52,500 nt of DNA from Symbiodinium natans. Taxonomy: Eukaryota > Sar > Dinophyceae > Suessiales > Symbiodiniaceae. Under the pieces are notes generated by a model. The model was given only the letters and a program-made list of their open reading frames with translations, ran no database searches and was not told the DNA's origin. The translations under genes were made by a program, and so were the position numbers. This document shows positions 1-10,625 of this stretch, piece after piece; the first letter of the stretch is position 1; each line of letters opens with the position of its first letter. The stretch lies in NCBI GenBank assembly GCA_905221605.1, contig CAJNDS010000056.1:1-52500 (forward strand), in the 5' to 3' direction.

Positions 1-2
1 AT

Positions 3-194
3 ATCTTACAGAAGCATCGGTATTCTGATGCGTGGTAGGCCTGGAATGCCTCAGAGAGGGAGGAGAACCATGCCCTCATCAAGGAGGTTGCAGCAGTTCT
101 CAAGAAGCGCTTGGGCCTGTCAATGCGGGAAGAAGGTTACGGACCAAGAGCCTTCCACTTTATGCAGCATACTGCTGAAGTAATATGTAGCTGA
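3..194 (+). pseudogene. Left-edge coding fragment interrupted by an in-frame TAG
   Basis: The frame starting at base 3 reads as protein up to TGA at 192-194 and is broken only by TAG at 36-38. The part after TAG has a helical, charged look (motifs ALIKEVAAVLKKRLGLS and GYGPRAFHFMQ), unlike random translation here. The stop sits between two similar codon pairs (GCG TGG, TAG, GCC TGG), so one base change from AAG would explain it. Alternatively, the AG of the TAG is a splice acceptor and the exon starts at base 39. No family was recognised. The window edge cuts off anything upstream. That it is coding is inference from composition. Confidence 0.4.
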
Positions 195-1016
195 AGAAGG
201 AAGGTTTTAGTGAGTGCTACTGGGTCGAAACTCGCAGCCGCTGGTTTGGGCGAGCATTGGTTCCACACGCCCCCATAGCGCTTGCCGAACTGCAACACGT
301 CATCCCGAAAGGAAACAGAAGACAAGTGGAACCCTAAGCTGCGCCCGGGCAGCGGCACAGGTAAGCCTACATGACATGATGCCGAAACCCACTAGCTCAA
401 CCCGAAGTTCCATCACGAACCAAGGGATCATAGGTGGCTTCCTGAAAGGGTAAGATCATGAAGCCTTGAGAGCCTGAATTAAGGGGTATAAGGAGGGGCA
501 CCTAGAAGGGACCCTTCATCATGTTCCCCCATAGAACCCCTGTTTATCTAGCTTCTATCGTCCGCATATACCTAAGTAGCCCCTAAAGAACCCCTAGATA
601 AACCCCAAGGTCCCCTTACCAGGGTCCCTCCTTCAGTCCCTTGGCTGAAGCCTTAAAGCCCCCAGACTGGCAAGTCGTCCCGCACCTAAAGCCCCGCCTT
701 GGGGGCCCCCCGCTCCCTGAACTTGGCTTCGGTGGTTTTGGGGGGGGCTCATTCCTCAGCCCTAATACATGTGTTTAGTTTTTTGTTTTCGTGTTATATG
801 TTATTGTTGTTGTAGTATACTATATATGTATATATGTATAAGTTTATTTATTTGTTTTTCGTTTATATGTTTATCCATATCTATATGTCCTTTGTGGCTA
901 TGAACTCCCCGGATTTGTTCTCAGGTACCCCTCCTTGCAGCTGCGCCTGAAGGGCATCTCGAGTGGCCGAGGGATGACCCTTTGGCTTCATGGTGTTTGT
1001 GGGTGGCTGCATTTTC
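195..1016. other. Gene-free stretch
   Basis: No convincing exon is seen. The stretch contains G-rich and C-rich runs around 690-760 and an AT-rich tract from about 775 to 890 (TATATGTATATATG-like). Nothing else can be supported. Confidence 0.5.
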
Positions 1017-1046
1017 GGGTTTAGGGTTTAGGGTTTAGGGTTTAGG
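1017..1046 (+). repeat. Interstitial TTTAGGG repeat
   Basis: About four consecutive copies of the telomere-type heptamer GGGTTTA, then degenerate copies to about 1060. It is internal, so it is not a chromosome end in this window. Confidence 0.9.
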
Positions 1047-1289
1047 CTCAGGGCTTAGAGGGGTTTAGAGAGTTTATGCGTTATTGGCGTAAGGGTTCCG
1101 GGGCAAGTGGCGAGCTCAGTTCGTACACGCTGTCCGGGCAAGCCCCACCCCCGGCTGTTACCACATGGCCGGACTGTAGGGGGAAACAGTATACGTCGGG
1201 TGGACATCATTTGACGCCGGCGGCCTCCATCAGAGTTCACACCAAATCACATCCTTTTGCACTTGCCAGAGGTTTGGCCCCACTCGGCT

Positions 1290-1343
1290 GGATATGAAAG
1301 CAGAATGATATGTCACGGATATGAAAGCAGAATGATATGTCAC
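1290..1343 (+). repeat. Perfect 27-bp tandem duplication
   Basis: Two identical head-to-tail copies of a 27-bp unit starting GGATATGAAAGCAG (1290-1316 and 1317-1343). There are no differences between the copies, so the duplication is recent. Confidence 0.95.
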
Positions 1344-1645
1344 AGCATGAGCCGACCTGCCCGAGACTGCGAAGGCCCTACTTTTCCCAACTGAAGAGGC
1401 AGTGTGCAATAGTGTGCATGCTTTGCCTTTTCCATGAGCCTCCCGATCTGCCAAGGAACAACCACGTCACGGAGGCAGCCTTCAGCAAAGACTACTCGAC
1501 GGACGGGGGGGTGGGAGTGTGGGGGCAAAAGCTGCCTCAGCGGCCCGATGCTTCAACTGGCTTGCAATGGAGATCGACAAAAATCTGGCGACTTTTTTTG
1601 AGGTGCTTTATGACTCCCTGCAAGTCAAGCTTAGCAAAGTTTCAG

Positions 1646-1947
1646 GGCTGCAAGGCGTCAGATGCAGGGCATATTTGGTGTGCTTCAGAAAACATGTCGG
1701 CATCTTTCGGCGTCATCTGCATCGTGACCTTTTCTTCCTTGACGTCGAATAGTACGATTAGATCTGCCTTGCATTCCGATCTGTACACTCGCAGCTTTCT
1801 TCCGCTTTCCGCAGCTTTGTGGCCATGAACTCATCGTTTGTCAGGACTTCCCTGACGAGCCCATGGACAAGCGTGAGCCTTACGCCCATGGTCGCGTACT
1901 GAGCATCAAGCGAATGCTGAAGAAGGCGGGATATTTCGCACCATGGG
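1646..1947 (-). pseudogene. Minus-strand coding fragment with a frame change
   Basis: On the minus strand two overlapping frames each look like protein. The upstream frame (about 1947 down to 1758) has motifs such as TMGVRLTLVHGLVREVLTND. The second frame (about 1834 down to the stop at 1646) has motifs such as KADLIVLFDVKEEKVTMQM and DADMFSEAHQI. They join naturally if the frame shifts once near 1785-1800, around a purine-rich stretch with GAAGAAAG. This suggests a broken exon, or an intron boundary I cannot place. No family was recognised. The plus strand of the same stretch is also partly open but less protein-like. Confidence 0.4.
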
Positions 1948-2105
1948 CCTCCAACACCGGGCACTCAGCAGGGGGCATTGCAGTCAGGATTGTGCGTGGT
2001 TTCAACATGGCCTGTCTCCCCAAGTATGGGGGATTATTTGAATATTTACTTTCACAAGAGGGTCCTTTGGATAAGGGCTCTACCCCAGCAGCCCTAGGGC
2101 CCTAG

Positions 2106-2212
2106 CCATTGAAAACCCTACGCTGCTGGTCGAGGAGGGCATCAAAGCCGACCGCCTGATAAGCGAGATCGTGGTGGCCAGCGGAAGCAAGGTCGAAATG
2201 TCGGTGGAGTGA
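2106..2212 (+). CDS. Possible terminal exon, unknown protein
   Basis: After an AG at 2104-2105 a frame of about 34 codons runs to TGA at 2210-2212. Its translation has regular coding character (ENPTLLVEEGIKADRLISEI, then VVASGSKVEMSVE). The frame is closed by stops just upstream, which fits an exon that begins at a splice acceptor. It is too short to assign to a family. The minus strand here is also open but has biased low-complexity composition. Confidence 0.35.
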
Positions 2213-2389
2213 GCCTCTGAGCGTCAGGGTGGAGCACTTGCAGCAATGTCTGCTCGGTCTCAGGCCCCGTTTTCGTGCGCCAGCACCTGGCCAAACAGCC
2301 AGGATGTGCCATGCCCAGCCCACACCAACGGGGTGCACCACGGCACTGCCGCCTCGATCTCCCGAAATGAAAAACGGTTGAGTTGATAC

Positions 2390-2422
2390 GTCTTTAATAA
2401 GTCTTTAATAAGTCTTTAATAA
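2390..2422 (+). repeat. Three perfect 11-bp tandem repeats
   Basis: The unit GTCTTTAATAA occurs three times in a row without mismatch (2390, 2401, 2412). Confidence 0.9.
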
Positions 2423-3159
2423 GTTCACTGATAGGCACTTAGGCTGCTGAAGCCTGAGCAGAGTCCCGTCACTATGCTCTGAACCCGAGAGAATAAACGA
2501 CATCCCCCCAATCTGGGGGGCTTGGCGTGCTGTGCTAATTCATTATCCCTGACTGGTGTCGGTAATGACTTCAAACGATCGGCGTTTCCTCAACTCGAAG
2601 TTCAAGAAGCCCTAAGCCCAAGCAGTCTAAACCTCTATAACTCTCTCAACAATCACCAGGGGATGGAACTTCCGCAGACAAGCTTTAGGGTTCGAGAAAC
2701 TGCCGGGTTTCACTGCGCTGAACATGTCCTTCCTGTCCCTTGTGGTGGGCATCGGCCCAATCGCATAGGTAGGGAGCCCCTGCTACGTTTTGGCACGTCC
2801 GGTGTCAAAGAATGCAACAACTCAGCTTATCTCAGCGTAGTCGGAACAAGCTTGGCAGGGTCCCCTGCTTGATGTTGGCCTCGACGTCGATGGAGTCGAC
2901 AGAGAAAGAACATCTGCTGTGGGGTTTAGGGTTTAGGGTTTAGGGTTTCAGGGGGAAATCTGACACTGGCTTTGAATGGGTTTTGTTGAAGCATAGATGT
3001 AGGTTTAAGCTGATCTCATGTATCCTAGAGGCAGCTTGTGCAACTTATTGCAAGTATGGCTACACTACACCTCTGTGAAACCTCTGTGCTTAGAAGCAGT
3101 CTTGGTCCTCCTACTGCGTCCATTTGGCCGGCTTTTTCGTCTGGCGCTGGCAGCAGTAC
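2423..3159. other. No gene supported; small hairpin and telomere-like repeat
   Basis: It contains a short C6/G6 hairpin at about 2503-2519 and the telomere-like array at 2922-2949. An open frame of 116 codons at 2522-2872 has no family signal and is not called. Confidence 0.4.
2922..2949 (+). repeat. Interstitial TTTAGGG repeat
   Basis: Four adjacent GGGTTTA-type heptamers, then degenerate sequence. Confidence 0.9.
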
Positions 3160-3399
3160 CTAAGAGCCCGAAAACAGTAGCTGGCGTAGCATTGGCCCCC
3201 GCAAAACACGCCAAAGCTTCGCAGCCGGAGCCCTAGACATCTGGCACATGGTGGTGCACTCCTTGCGAGTCACTGCAGGGCGTTGGATGCCTCGAAGAAG
3301 ACGCTGCTGCAGACCTTGCGCCTGAACTATAGCGATGCCCGGCTGTTCGACAGATCGATTCAACATGATTGGGGCTTTGATGTTTCGGGCGTTCGGGAT
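3160..3399 (-). CDS. Probable terminal exon on the minus strand, unknown protein
   Basis: On the minus strand a good acceptor (CAGCTTTACAG) at 3400 is followed by an uninterrupted 79-codon frame ending in TAG at 3160-3162. The translation looks like a folded or helical protein C-terminus rich in Arg, Gln and Leu (motifs VEQPGIAIVQAQGLQQRLL and AAKLWRVLRGPMLRQLL). The frame also stays open upstream into a CA-rich minisatellite, where it reads as an artificial Cys/Val repeat, so the acceptor at 3400 is preferred as the exon start. No domain was recognised. Earlier exons would lie at higher coordinates. A weakly protein-like minus-strand stretch near 3968-4183 could be one. Confidence 0.45.
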   Translation of the reverse strand: MPNARNIKAPIMLNRSVEQPGIAIVQAQGLQQRLLRGIQRPAVTRKECTTMCQMSRAPAAKLWRVLRGPMLRQLLFSGS

Positions 3400-3492
3400 C
3401 TGTAAAGCTGAGTGCATGCGGGGATAAACAGGAGGTGAGACAAGCCTGCTACAGTAAACAGCTGGATCCGAAACCTCCTCACACCACCCACC

Positions 3493-3602
3493 CCCACACA
3501 GACACACAGACGCACACACACGCAAACACACAAACACACAAACACGCAAACACATAAACACGTAAACACACAAACACGCAAACACACAAACACACAAACA
3601 CA
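3493..3602. repeat. CA-rich minisatellite
   Basis: ACACAAAC-type units with G and T variants (ACGCAAAC, ACATAAAC) run for about 110 bp. Its six-frame translation gives spurious Cys/Val/Phe-rich frames. Confidence 0.9.
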
Positions 3603-4757
3603 AAGCCTCGAGCCCCGACCCCAAGGATTCGGCGAACTCGCAGGCCGCCTCGGGAGGGCTTCAAGCTTGAGGGCGGACCAAGTCCTATCCTATGCCCAAA
3701 AAACAATCAACGTCCGAATGGTGCTTGTACGGAGGTTCAGGAGTTCAGGAGGTCTCACGGAATTAACGTTTAAGGGTTGAAGAGGCATAGTCCAAAACCT
3801 ACCCAGGCTTAGCAGCAACACCAGGCTATCCCGCCCTGAAAATCGCGCGGAGCACAGGTGCGGACGGATGAAAGATTGCTGGTGGACTTCCTGAGCGAAA
3901 TGCGCGACGTGCCACCCCAAGCTCGAATCTGAAAACCGATGTTTTCTCGGAGTTGGGGCGTGGAACCCTAGCATGGTTCCCGGGTGCAGACGAGTCTGCG
4001 AGGGTGCCTATTGGTTAGCTGATACCGATGCTTGTTGCAGCGATTCACTCTACCAACACGAATGCCGCGTATGCTTGCTCTCGGCCCGCACGCAGCTTGC
4101 AGCGACGAGAATGCTCGGCAGACGAGCCGAAAGCCGGCCCTCTGACGGGCCCCCGGAGCGCAAAGCAACATACAGTAAATCATAGTAAATCTGATATTCT
4201 AGCTCATGTCCACAAGCAAAGGCCGGCGGTGCCGTCGCTTCGATGCTGCAGGGGGTGGTGGACCAGTTTCGCGAGGCTCTGATGTGGTTTTGTTTGTGAG
4301 GTTGGCCGTGTCCTATTTGGTCAGCCAACCTGGGTCGATTGAACTCGGCCTACGAGCAACGGGAGGGACGGGTGTGTTCAGTAATTCGGCTGGGCTTCGG
4401 GTGTCAGTTTTTTAGGTTGAAGGAAGCCTAGCACAGTGGCAACTTGTTGAAATGGCCGCGATGAGCACCAACACGTCTAGAAAGTCGTAGATCCCCGCAC
4501 ATGGAAAGGGCCATAAAGGGCCCAAATTCTTTTGAAGATGTGGCATAGTGCTCCAGATCTGCTCCTACATGCTACGTTGGCACGCCACACGCAGATTGCC
4601 ACGGCGCATTTGCTTCACACCTTCCCAAGAATGTGCCAAGTAAGAGCGCGCGACAACCCGACGGTTGCGGTCTGTTGTGGTGCGTCCTGTTTCGGAGAGC
4701 AGGCAGAGGAAGGCAAAAAAAGAAACGTGTCATGGCTGTTGCAAGAGCCCAGATGGC
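3603..4757. other. Low-density stretch
   Basis: Both strands are open in places (for example minus 3968-4183 and plus 4206-4415). No frame has a clear acceptor plus convincing protein character, so nothing is called. Confidence 0.4.
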
Positions 4758-4773
4758 ATATATATATATATAT
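4758..4773. repeat. TA microsatellite
   Basis: Alternating AT of about 16 bp. Confidence 0.85.
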
Positions 4774-4845
4774 GTAAGAGGAACCTTTATGTATTATTAG
4801 GCATGTTCTCTTTGTTTTAGTATGTTCTATACTACTGAAGGTTTC

Positions 4846-4868
4846 GGGTTTAGGGTTTAGGGTCTAGG
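4846..4868 (+). repeat. Interstitial TTTAGGG repeat, degenerate
   Basis: Two to three TTTAGGG copies followed by a GTCTAGG variant. Confidence 0.8.
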
Positions 4869-5214
4869 CTCAGGACTCATCGGGACGTCTGATACTTGGA
4901 TTATGGGATTTAGGGTCTTAATGTTGGGAGTTAGCAAGAGTGTTTAAGCAAGATAGATAACAACAAGGAAGAAAAAGGGACGAGCCACGAGCATAATGTA
5001 GAACAAATGACAAAGAGAAGTGCCCGCACTCAGCCTCACTGCATTCATCATCTAGTCCTCCCTTCTTTCTCTTCTGTGGTTCTCTTCTTGCAGAATGAAC
5101 ATTTAAGACCACAAACCAATCTCATTACTTTCATCCTCCCCCTTCTCTCTGCTCTCTCCCTTCTAGCTTTCGTCTTGTCTCGTTTTCTTGTGGAAGAGAG
5201 AATGCATAACACTA

Positions 5215-5332
5215 GATGAGCGAAGCACATGGACGGGAAGAGAGAGAAGCAAGTACTTGTTTGTTGCATAAGGGATGAGCGAAGCACATGGACGGGAAGA
5301 GAGAGAAGCAAGTACTTGTTTGTTGCATAAGG
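5215..5332 (+). repeat. 59-bp tandem duplication inside the first A module
   Basis: The 59-bp segment starting GATGAGCGAAGCACATGG occurs at 5215 and again at 5274 with no difference seen. The other A modules carry it once. Confidence 0.9.
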
Positions 5333-5474
5333 GAGACACACTCTCCCCGAGGGCAGGGGTGAGTTCCCCGGTTCCCCTTTTTTTTGCGTTCCAACGTTTC
5401 TATTCCTTTTAAAGAGAAAGAAGGGGGTAAACACAAGGACGAAGACGGTTCCCCTGTCCACTTGTGCAATTTTT

Positions 5475-6150
5475 TTGGACTTACCCATTCAACGAGAAAA
5501 GAACAGACAGCAAGAGGAAAGCAACAAACATTTGACTAACGTGCGGTTCTTTCAGGAGAAAAGGAGTCGGGTAACAGGAGAAGAACAACGAAGAGGTAAA
5601 CATTCAAATATGTCATTCTTCTATTTACACACTGTCCTCATCTCTCCTCTCTTCCCTGTCTTGTTGGAAGAAGAAAAAAGGAAGGAAATAAACCATAAGG
5701 GGGAGGCGCCCCATCCTCTCCTCACCTCTCTTATCTCCCTCTCTGGCTTTGTTCTTGTCGGAAAGAGAGATGAATGTCCAAGAACCCAAGATCATCTCGT
5801 TACCTTCGTCCTCGCTCTCCTCTCTTCTCCCTTTTTCTCTGCTCTTTGCTTTTCTTATTGAGGAGAGAAACTGCAAGCAGTCTCGCGAAGTCGGATTTGG
5901 GGCTGCGCGCGTGCGAGTGGGGGCCTCCTTCCACAAACCCCTTGAGAGAAAGGAAACAGAAAGAAAGAACGAAACAAAGAAAGCAAGACAGACAGAAAGA
6001 AAGAAAGCAGGCAGCTGTTCGCTGCAAAGGGGTTTCGGCTCCCCTGGTGCAGGCCTGGGTTCCCTGGGCTCCTCTTCGCATAGAGTGCGGTTGAGTTCCC
6101 TTATTCCTCCATTTTGCCTTCATGCCTCCACTGCGTTCCAACTTTTCTGA
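5475..6150. repeat. Satellite module B, copy 1
   Basis: It starts TTGGACTTACCCATTCAACG. It matches the copy at 8234 closely over several hundred bases, including a segment with GGATTTGGGGCTGCGCGCGTG. Confidence 0.8.
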
Positions 6151-8233
6151 GCAGTACGCACAAGACAACACTAGGAACGAACAACAAATGACAAAGAGAA
6201 ATGCCCGCGCTCAGTCTCACCGCATTCATCCTCTTATCCTCTCTTTGTTCTCTTCTGTGGTTCTCTTCTTGCAGAAAGACTTACGAACGGAAGCCAATCT
6301 CACTGCTTTCATCTTCCCTCTTCTCTCTGCGCTCTCCCTTCTAGCTTTTGTCTCTTCTTGTTTTTTCTTATGGAGGAAAGAATGCATAACATTAGATGAG
6401 CGAAGCGTCTGGACGGGAAGAGAGAGAAGCAAGTACTTGTTTGTTGCATAAGTGAGGCACACTTCTTCCCCTAGAGCAGGGATGAGTTCCCCTGTTCCCT
6501 TCCTTTTGCCTTCTGTAATGCCTCCCCAGCGTTCCAACTTCTTTCTAAGGAGAAAGAAGGGAGTAAATACAAGGACGAAGACGGTTACCCTGTCCACTTG
6601 TGCATGTTCTTTTCGTCTACCCATTCAGCGAGAAAGGAACAGACAATAGGGGAAAGCACAAGGACCTAACAAGAGTGTCTAAGCAAGCTAACAGCAAGAA
6701 AAAGAAAGAGAAAGCCACGAGCAGAATGTACAAGAAAAAAGCACAAGGAAGGAATAGCACATAATAAAGATAAGCGCCCTTGCTCAGTCTCACTGCATTC
6801 ATCCTGCATGTGGTCCTCTTCTTGCAGAATGAAGATTTAAGAACACAAACCAATCTCACTACTTTCATCCTCCCTCTTCTCTCTGCGCTCTCCCTTCTAG
6901 CTTTTGTCTCTTCTTGTTTTCTTATGGAGGAAAGAATGCATAACGCTAGATGAGCGAAGCATCTGGACGGGAACAGAGAGAGAAGCAAGTACTTGTTTGT
7001 TGCATAAGGAGGCACACTTTCTCCCTAGAGCAGGGATGAGTTCCCCTGCTCCCCTTCCTTTTGCCTTCTGTAATGCCTCCCCAGCGTTCCAACTTCTTTT
7101 TAGGAGAAAGCAGGGAGTAAATACAAGGACGAAGACGGTTACCCTGTCCACTTGTGCATGTTCTTTTCGTCTACCCATTCAGCGAGAAAGGAACAGACAA
7201 TAGGGGAAAGCACAAGGACCTAACAATAGAGTGTCTAAGCAAGCTAACAGCAAGAAAAAGAAAGAGAAAGCCACGAGCAGAATGTACAAGAAAAAAGCAC
7301 AAGGAAGGAATAGCACATAATAAATATAAGCGCCCTTGCTCAGTCTCACTGCATTCATCCTGCATGTGGTCCTCTTCTTGCAGAATGAAGATTTAAGAAC
7401 ACAAACCAATCTCACTACTTTCATCCTCCCTCTTCTCTCTGCGCTCTCCCTTCTAGCTTTTGTCTCTTCTTGTTTTCTTATGGAGGAAAGAATGCATAAC
7501 GCTAGATGAGCGAAGCATCTGGACGGGAACAGAGAGAGAAGCAAGTACTTGTTTGTTGCATAAGGAGGCACACTTTCTCCCTAGAGCCGGGATGAGTTCC
7601 CCTGCTCCCCTTCCTTTTGCCTTCTGTAATGCCTCCCCAGCGTTCCAACTTCTTTTAAGGAGAAAGCAGGGAGTAAATACAAGGATGAAGACGGTTCCCC
7701 TGTCCACTCGCGCGTGTTCTTTTCGTCTACCCACTCAGCGAGAAAGGAACAGACAATAGGGGAAAGCACAAGGAACTAACAAGAGTGTCTAAGCAAGCTA
7801 ACAGCAAGAAAAAGAAAGAGAAAGCCACGAGCAGAATGTACAAGAAAAAAGCACAAGGAAGGAATAACAAATAATACAGATAAGCGCCCTTACTCAGTCT
7901 CACTGCGTTCATCCTCCATGTGGTCCTCTTCTTGCAGAATGAAGATTTAAGAACACGAACCAATCTCACTACTTCTAGCTTTTGTCTCTTCTTGCTTTTC
8001 TTATGGAGGAAAGAATGCATAACACTAGATGAGCGAAGCATCTGGACGGGAAGAGAGAGAAGCAAGTACTTGTTTGTTGCATAAGGGAGGCACACTTTTC
8101 CGCTCTGTTCCACTCCTTTTGTGTTCGTTCATCCCTCTCTGCGTTCCAACTTTTCTGTTCCTTCTTGTAGGGACAAAAAAGGGAGGTGCGTAAAAGGACG
8201 AAGACGGTTCCCCTGTCCACTTGTGCAATTTTT

Positions 8234-8880
8234 TTGGACTTACCCATTCAACGAGAAAAGAACAGACAACAAGAGGAAAGCAACAAACATTTGACTAACG
8301 TGCGGTTCTTTCAGGAGAAAAAGGAGTCGGATAACAGGAGAAGAACAACGAAGAGGTAAACATTCAAATATGTCACTCTTCTATTTACACACTGTCCTCA
8401 TCTCTCGTCTCTTCCCTTTCTTGTTGGAAGAAGAAAAAGAAAGGAAATAAACAAAACATAAGGGGGAGGAGCCCTGATTTATTCTCACTGTCTTCATCCA
8501 TCCGTTCCTCTCCTCTCTTATCTCTCTTCTTTGGCTCTGTTCTTGCTGGAAAGAAAGATGAATGTCCAAGAGCCCAAGATCATCCCGCTACCTTCGTCCT
8601 CGCCCTCCTCTCTTCTCCATTTTTCTCTGCTCTTTGCTTTTCTTATGGAGGAGAGAATTGCAACCAGTCTCGCGTTGTCGGATTTGGGGCTGCGCGCGTG
8701 CGTGTGGGGGTCTCCCCCACAAACCCCTCGAAAGAAAGAAATAAAAATAGAAAGCAAGAAAGCGCAAAGATAGAACAAGGAAAGAAAGCAGGTAGCTGTT
8801 CGTTGCAAAGGGGGTCTCGGCTCCCCCTAGTGCAGGCCTGAGTTCCCTTGTTCCCTCCATTTTGTCATAGGTGAGAAAAG
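8234..8880. repeat. Satellite module B, copy 2
   Basis: Second copy of module B. It contains a short GTGGGGG-TCT-CCCCCAC hairpin near 8703-8719, which the first copy lacks in perfect form. Confidence 0.8.
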
Positions 8881-9409
8881 CACATGGACGAGAAGAGAGA
8901 AGCAGGCAGTTGTTCGTTGCAAAAGTGGCCCCTTTGGCTGAGTTCCCCTGTTCCCTCCAGTTTGTCTTCTGCAATCCACCCCCCTGACTTCCAACAGTTC
9001 TGTTCAGATAGGACAAAACGGCTCCCCTGTTCATTTGTGCATTTTCTTTTCAACAGACTCATTCGGCGAGAAGGAACAGACAACAAGAGGAAAACACCAA
9101 GGAATGAACAAAAGTCCATTATTTTCGTTTTTCTTATCGAGGGGAGAAAGGGTTCGGAGAACAGGAGGAGGACAAAGAACAAATCAATTGTCGTAGAATA
9201 CCTTATGCCCTCTCCTCTCGTCCCTTTCTTGCCTTTGGGAAGAAGAAAGAACGAAGGAAGGAATAAACAACAAATTCTGAGAGGCGCCACTAGTCAATCA
9301 TCCACCCTTGCCTCTCTTGTTTCTCTTCTTTGGCTCTCTCCATACCAAGAATGTTTGTGTAAGGACGCAAATCATCCCACTGCAATGTCCTCCCTCTTCT
9401 CTCTGCTCG

Positions 9410-9411
<2 letters not shown>

Positions 9412-9471
<60 letters not shown>
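9412..9471. repeat. CT microsatellite
   Basis: About 30 uninterrupted CT dinucleotides close the composite satellite on its right side. Confidence 0.95.
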
Positions 9472-9473
<2 letters not shown>

Positions 9474-9539
9474 GCTTGTGTCTCTTCTTCTTGTTCTTCC
9501 TAGGGACGGCCTTGGGCAGGGGTGGAATTTACGTCCTCC

Positions 9540-10290
9540 TTAAGTTTTTGGAAAACTGAGCTCCCAAAATGAAATCCCAAAATGACAAACCGCAAGCAGT
9601 GTCCCCCTTAAGTTTTTGGAGAACTGAGCTCCCAAAATGTCAAATCGCAAGCAGTGTCCACCTGAAATTTTTGGAAAACTGAGCACCCAAAATGACAAAT
9701 CGCAAGCAGTGTCCCCCTTAAGTTCTTGGAAAACTGAGCTCCCAAAATGACAAATCGCAAGCAGTGCCCCCCTGAAGTTTTTGGAAAACTGAGCTTCCAA
9801 AATGACACATCGCAAGCAGTGTCCCCGCAAGCAGTGTCCCCTTTAAGTTTTTGGCAAACTGAGCGCCCAAAGTGACAAATCGCAAGCAGTGTCCCCCCTA
9901 AGCTTTTGGAAAACTGGGCGCCCAAAATGACAAATCGCAAGCAGTGTCCCCCTTAAGTTCTTGGAAAACTGAGCTTCCAAAATGACACATCGCAAGCAGT
10001 GTCCCCGCAAGCAGTGTCCCCTTTAAGTTTTTGGCAAACTGAGCGCCCAAAGTGACAAATCGCAAGCAGTGTCCCCCCTAAGCTTTTGGAAACCTGGGCG
10101 CCCAAAATGACAAATCGCAAGCAGTGTCCCCCTTAAGTTCTTGGAAACCTGAGTGCCCCCCTGAAGTTTTTGGAAAACTGAGCTTCCAAAATGACACATC
10201 GCAAGCAGTGTCCCCTTTAAGTTTTTGGCAAACTGAGCGCCCAAAGTGACAAATCACAAGCAGTGTCCCCCCTAAGCTTTTGGAAAACTG
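9540..10290. repeat. 55-bp satellite, block 1
   Basis: The unit contains AAAATGACAAATCGCAAGCA and TTAAGTTTTTGGAAAACTGA. Spacing of the GTCCCCC landmark is 55 bp (9601, 9656, 9711). A larger 180-bp unit is itself duplicated: 9782-9961 and 9962-10141 match almost perfectly, including a doubled CGCAAGCAGTGTCCC. Because 55 is not a multiple of three, the frame rotates between copies. The long minus-strand open frames here are by-products. Confidence 0.9.
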
Positions 10291-10625
10291 GTTTAAGATT
10301 GTGGATTTGGGGTTTTGGGATTGGGCAACTACAACTGGGCCTAAAAGTATATAAGTCGGACAACTTTTGCTACAATTGGTTGTGACCTTGTTTGGGACTG
10401 TTTTAGAGGCGGGAGGGGCGCATCATGAGCATCAGCTGGGTCTTCTTCTGGTCACAAGCCCCATAAGAACAACTGCCCCACTGATTTCGCACGATTGACG
10501 AGGCAGGAGGGGCGCATCATGCGCATCAGCTGGGTCTTCGTCTGGTCACGTGGCCCCCTAAGCTCCAGACGCTTGCGAAACCAACTGCCCCAGTGATTTG
10601 GGCTTGATTGACGAGGCGGGATGGG
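10291..10625. other. Insert between satellite blocks, with ~95-110-bp repeats
   Basis: A unit starting GAGGCGGGAGGGGCGCATCA occurs at 10406, at 10500, and partly at about 10606. It includes CATCAGCTGGGTCTTC and an ACTGCCCCA segment. A fragment (CATCATGAGCATCAGCTGGG) recurs at 11623. No coding evidence. Confidence 0.7.

Larger units (their letters stand above)
4918..9410. repeat. Composite satellite: ~555-bp module A and ~650-bp module B
   Basis: Module A occurs five times: about 4918-5474, 6165-6636, 6637-7190, 7191-7746 and 7747-8233. The unit start GAACAGACAATAGGGG recurs at 6637, 7191 and 7747, giving periods of 554 and 556. The middle copies are almost identical and the outer ones diverged. 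Module B occurs twice, after the first and after the last A (5475-6150 and 8234-8880). The order is therefore A-B-A-A-A-A-B, followed by a degenerate part to 9410. The DNA is strongly strand-biased, with long pyrimidine and purine runs. Each A unit has a pyrimidine tract ending in TTCTTGCAG, which resembles a splice acceptor. Open frames inside repeat with the module and look like low-complexity translation, not genes. Confidence 0.85.

Noticed and set aside
3360-3706. Cys/Val/Phe-rich minus-strand frames
   Set aside because: Translation of the CA minisatellite at 3493-3602. Only the part below 3400 is kept as an exon.
5048-9290. Many 80-220-codon open frames in the composite satellite
   Set aside because: They recur with the modules, are open on both strands, and are low-complexity in composition.
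9540-9940. Long minus-strand open frames reading FVILGAQFSKNLRGT-type repeats
   Set aside because: They follow the 55-bp satellite. The frame rotates with each unit, and the repeat explains the openness.
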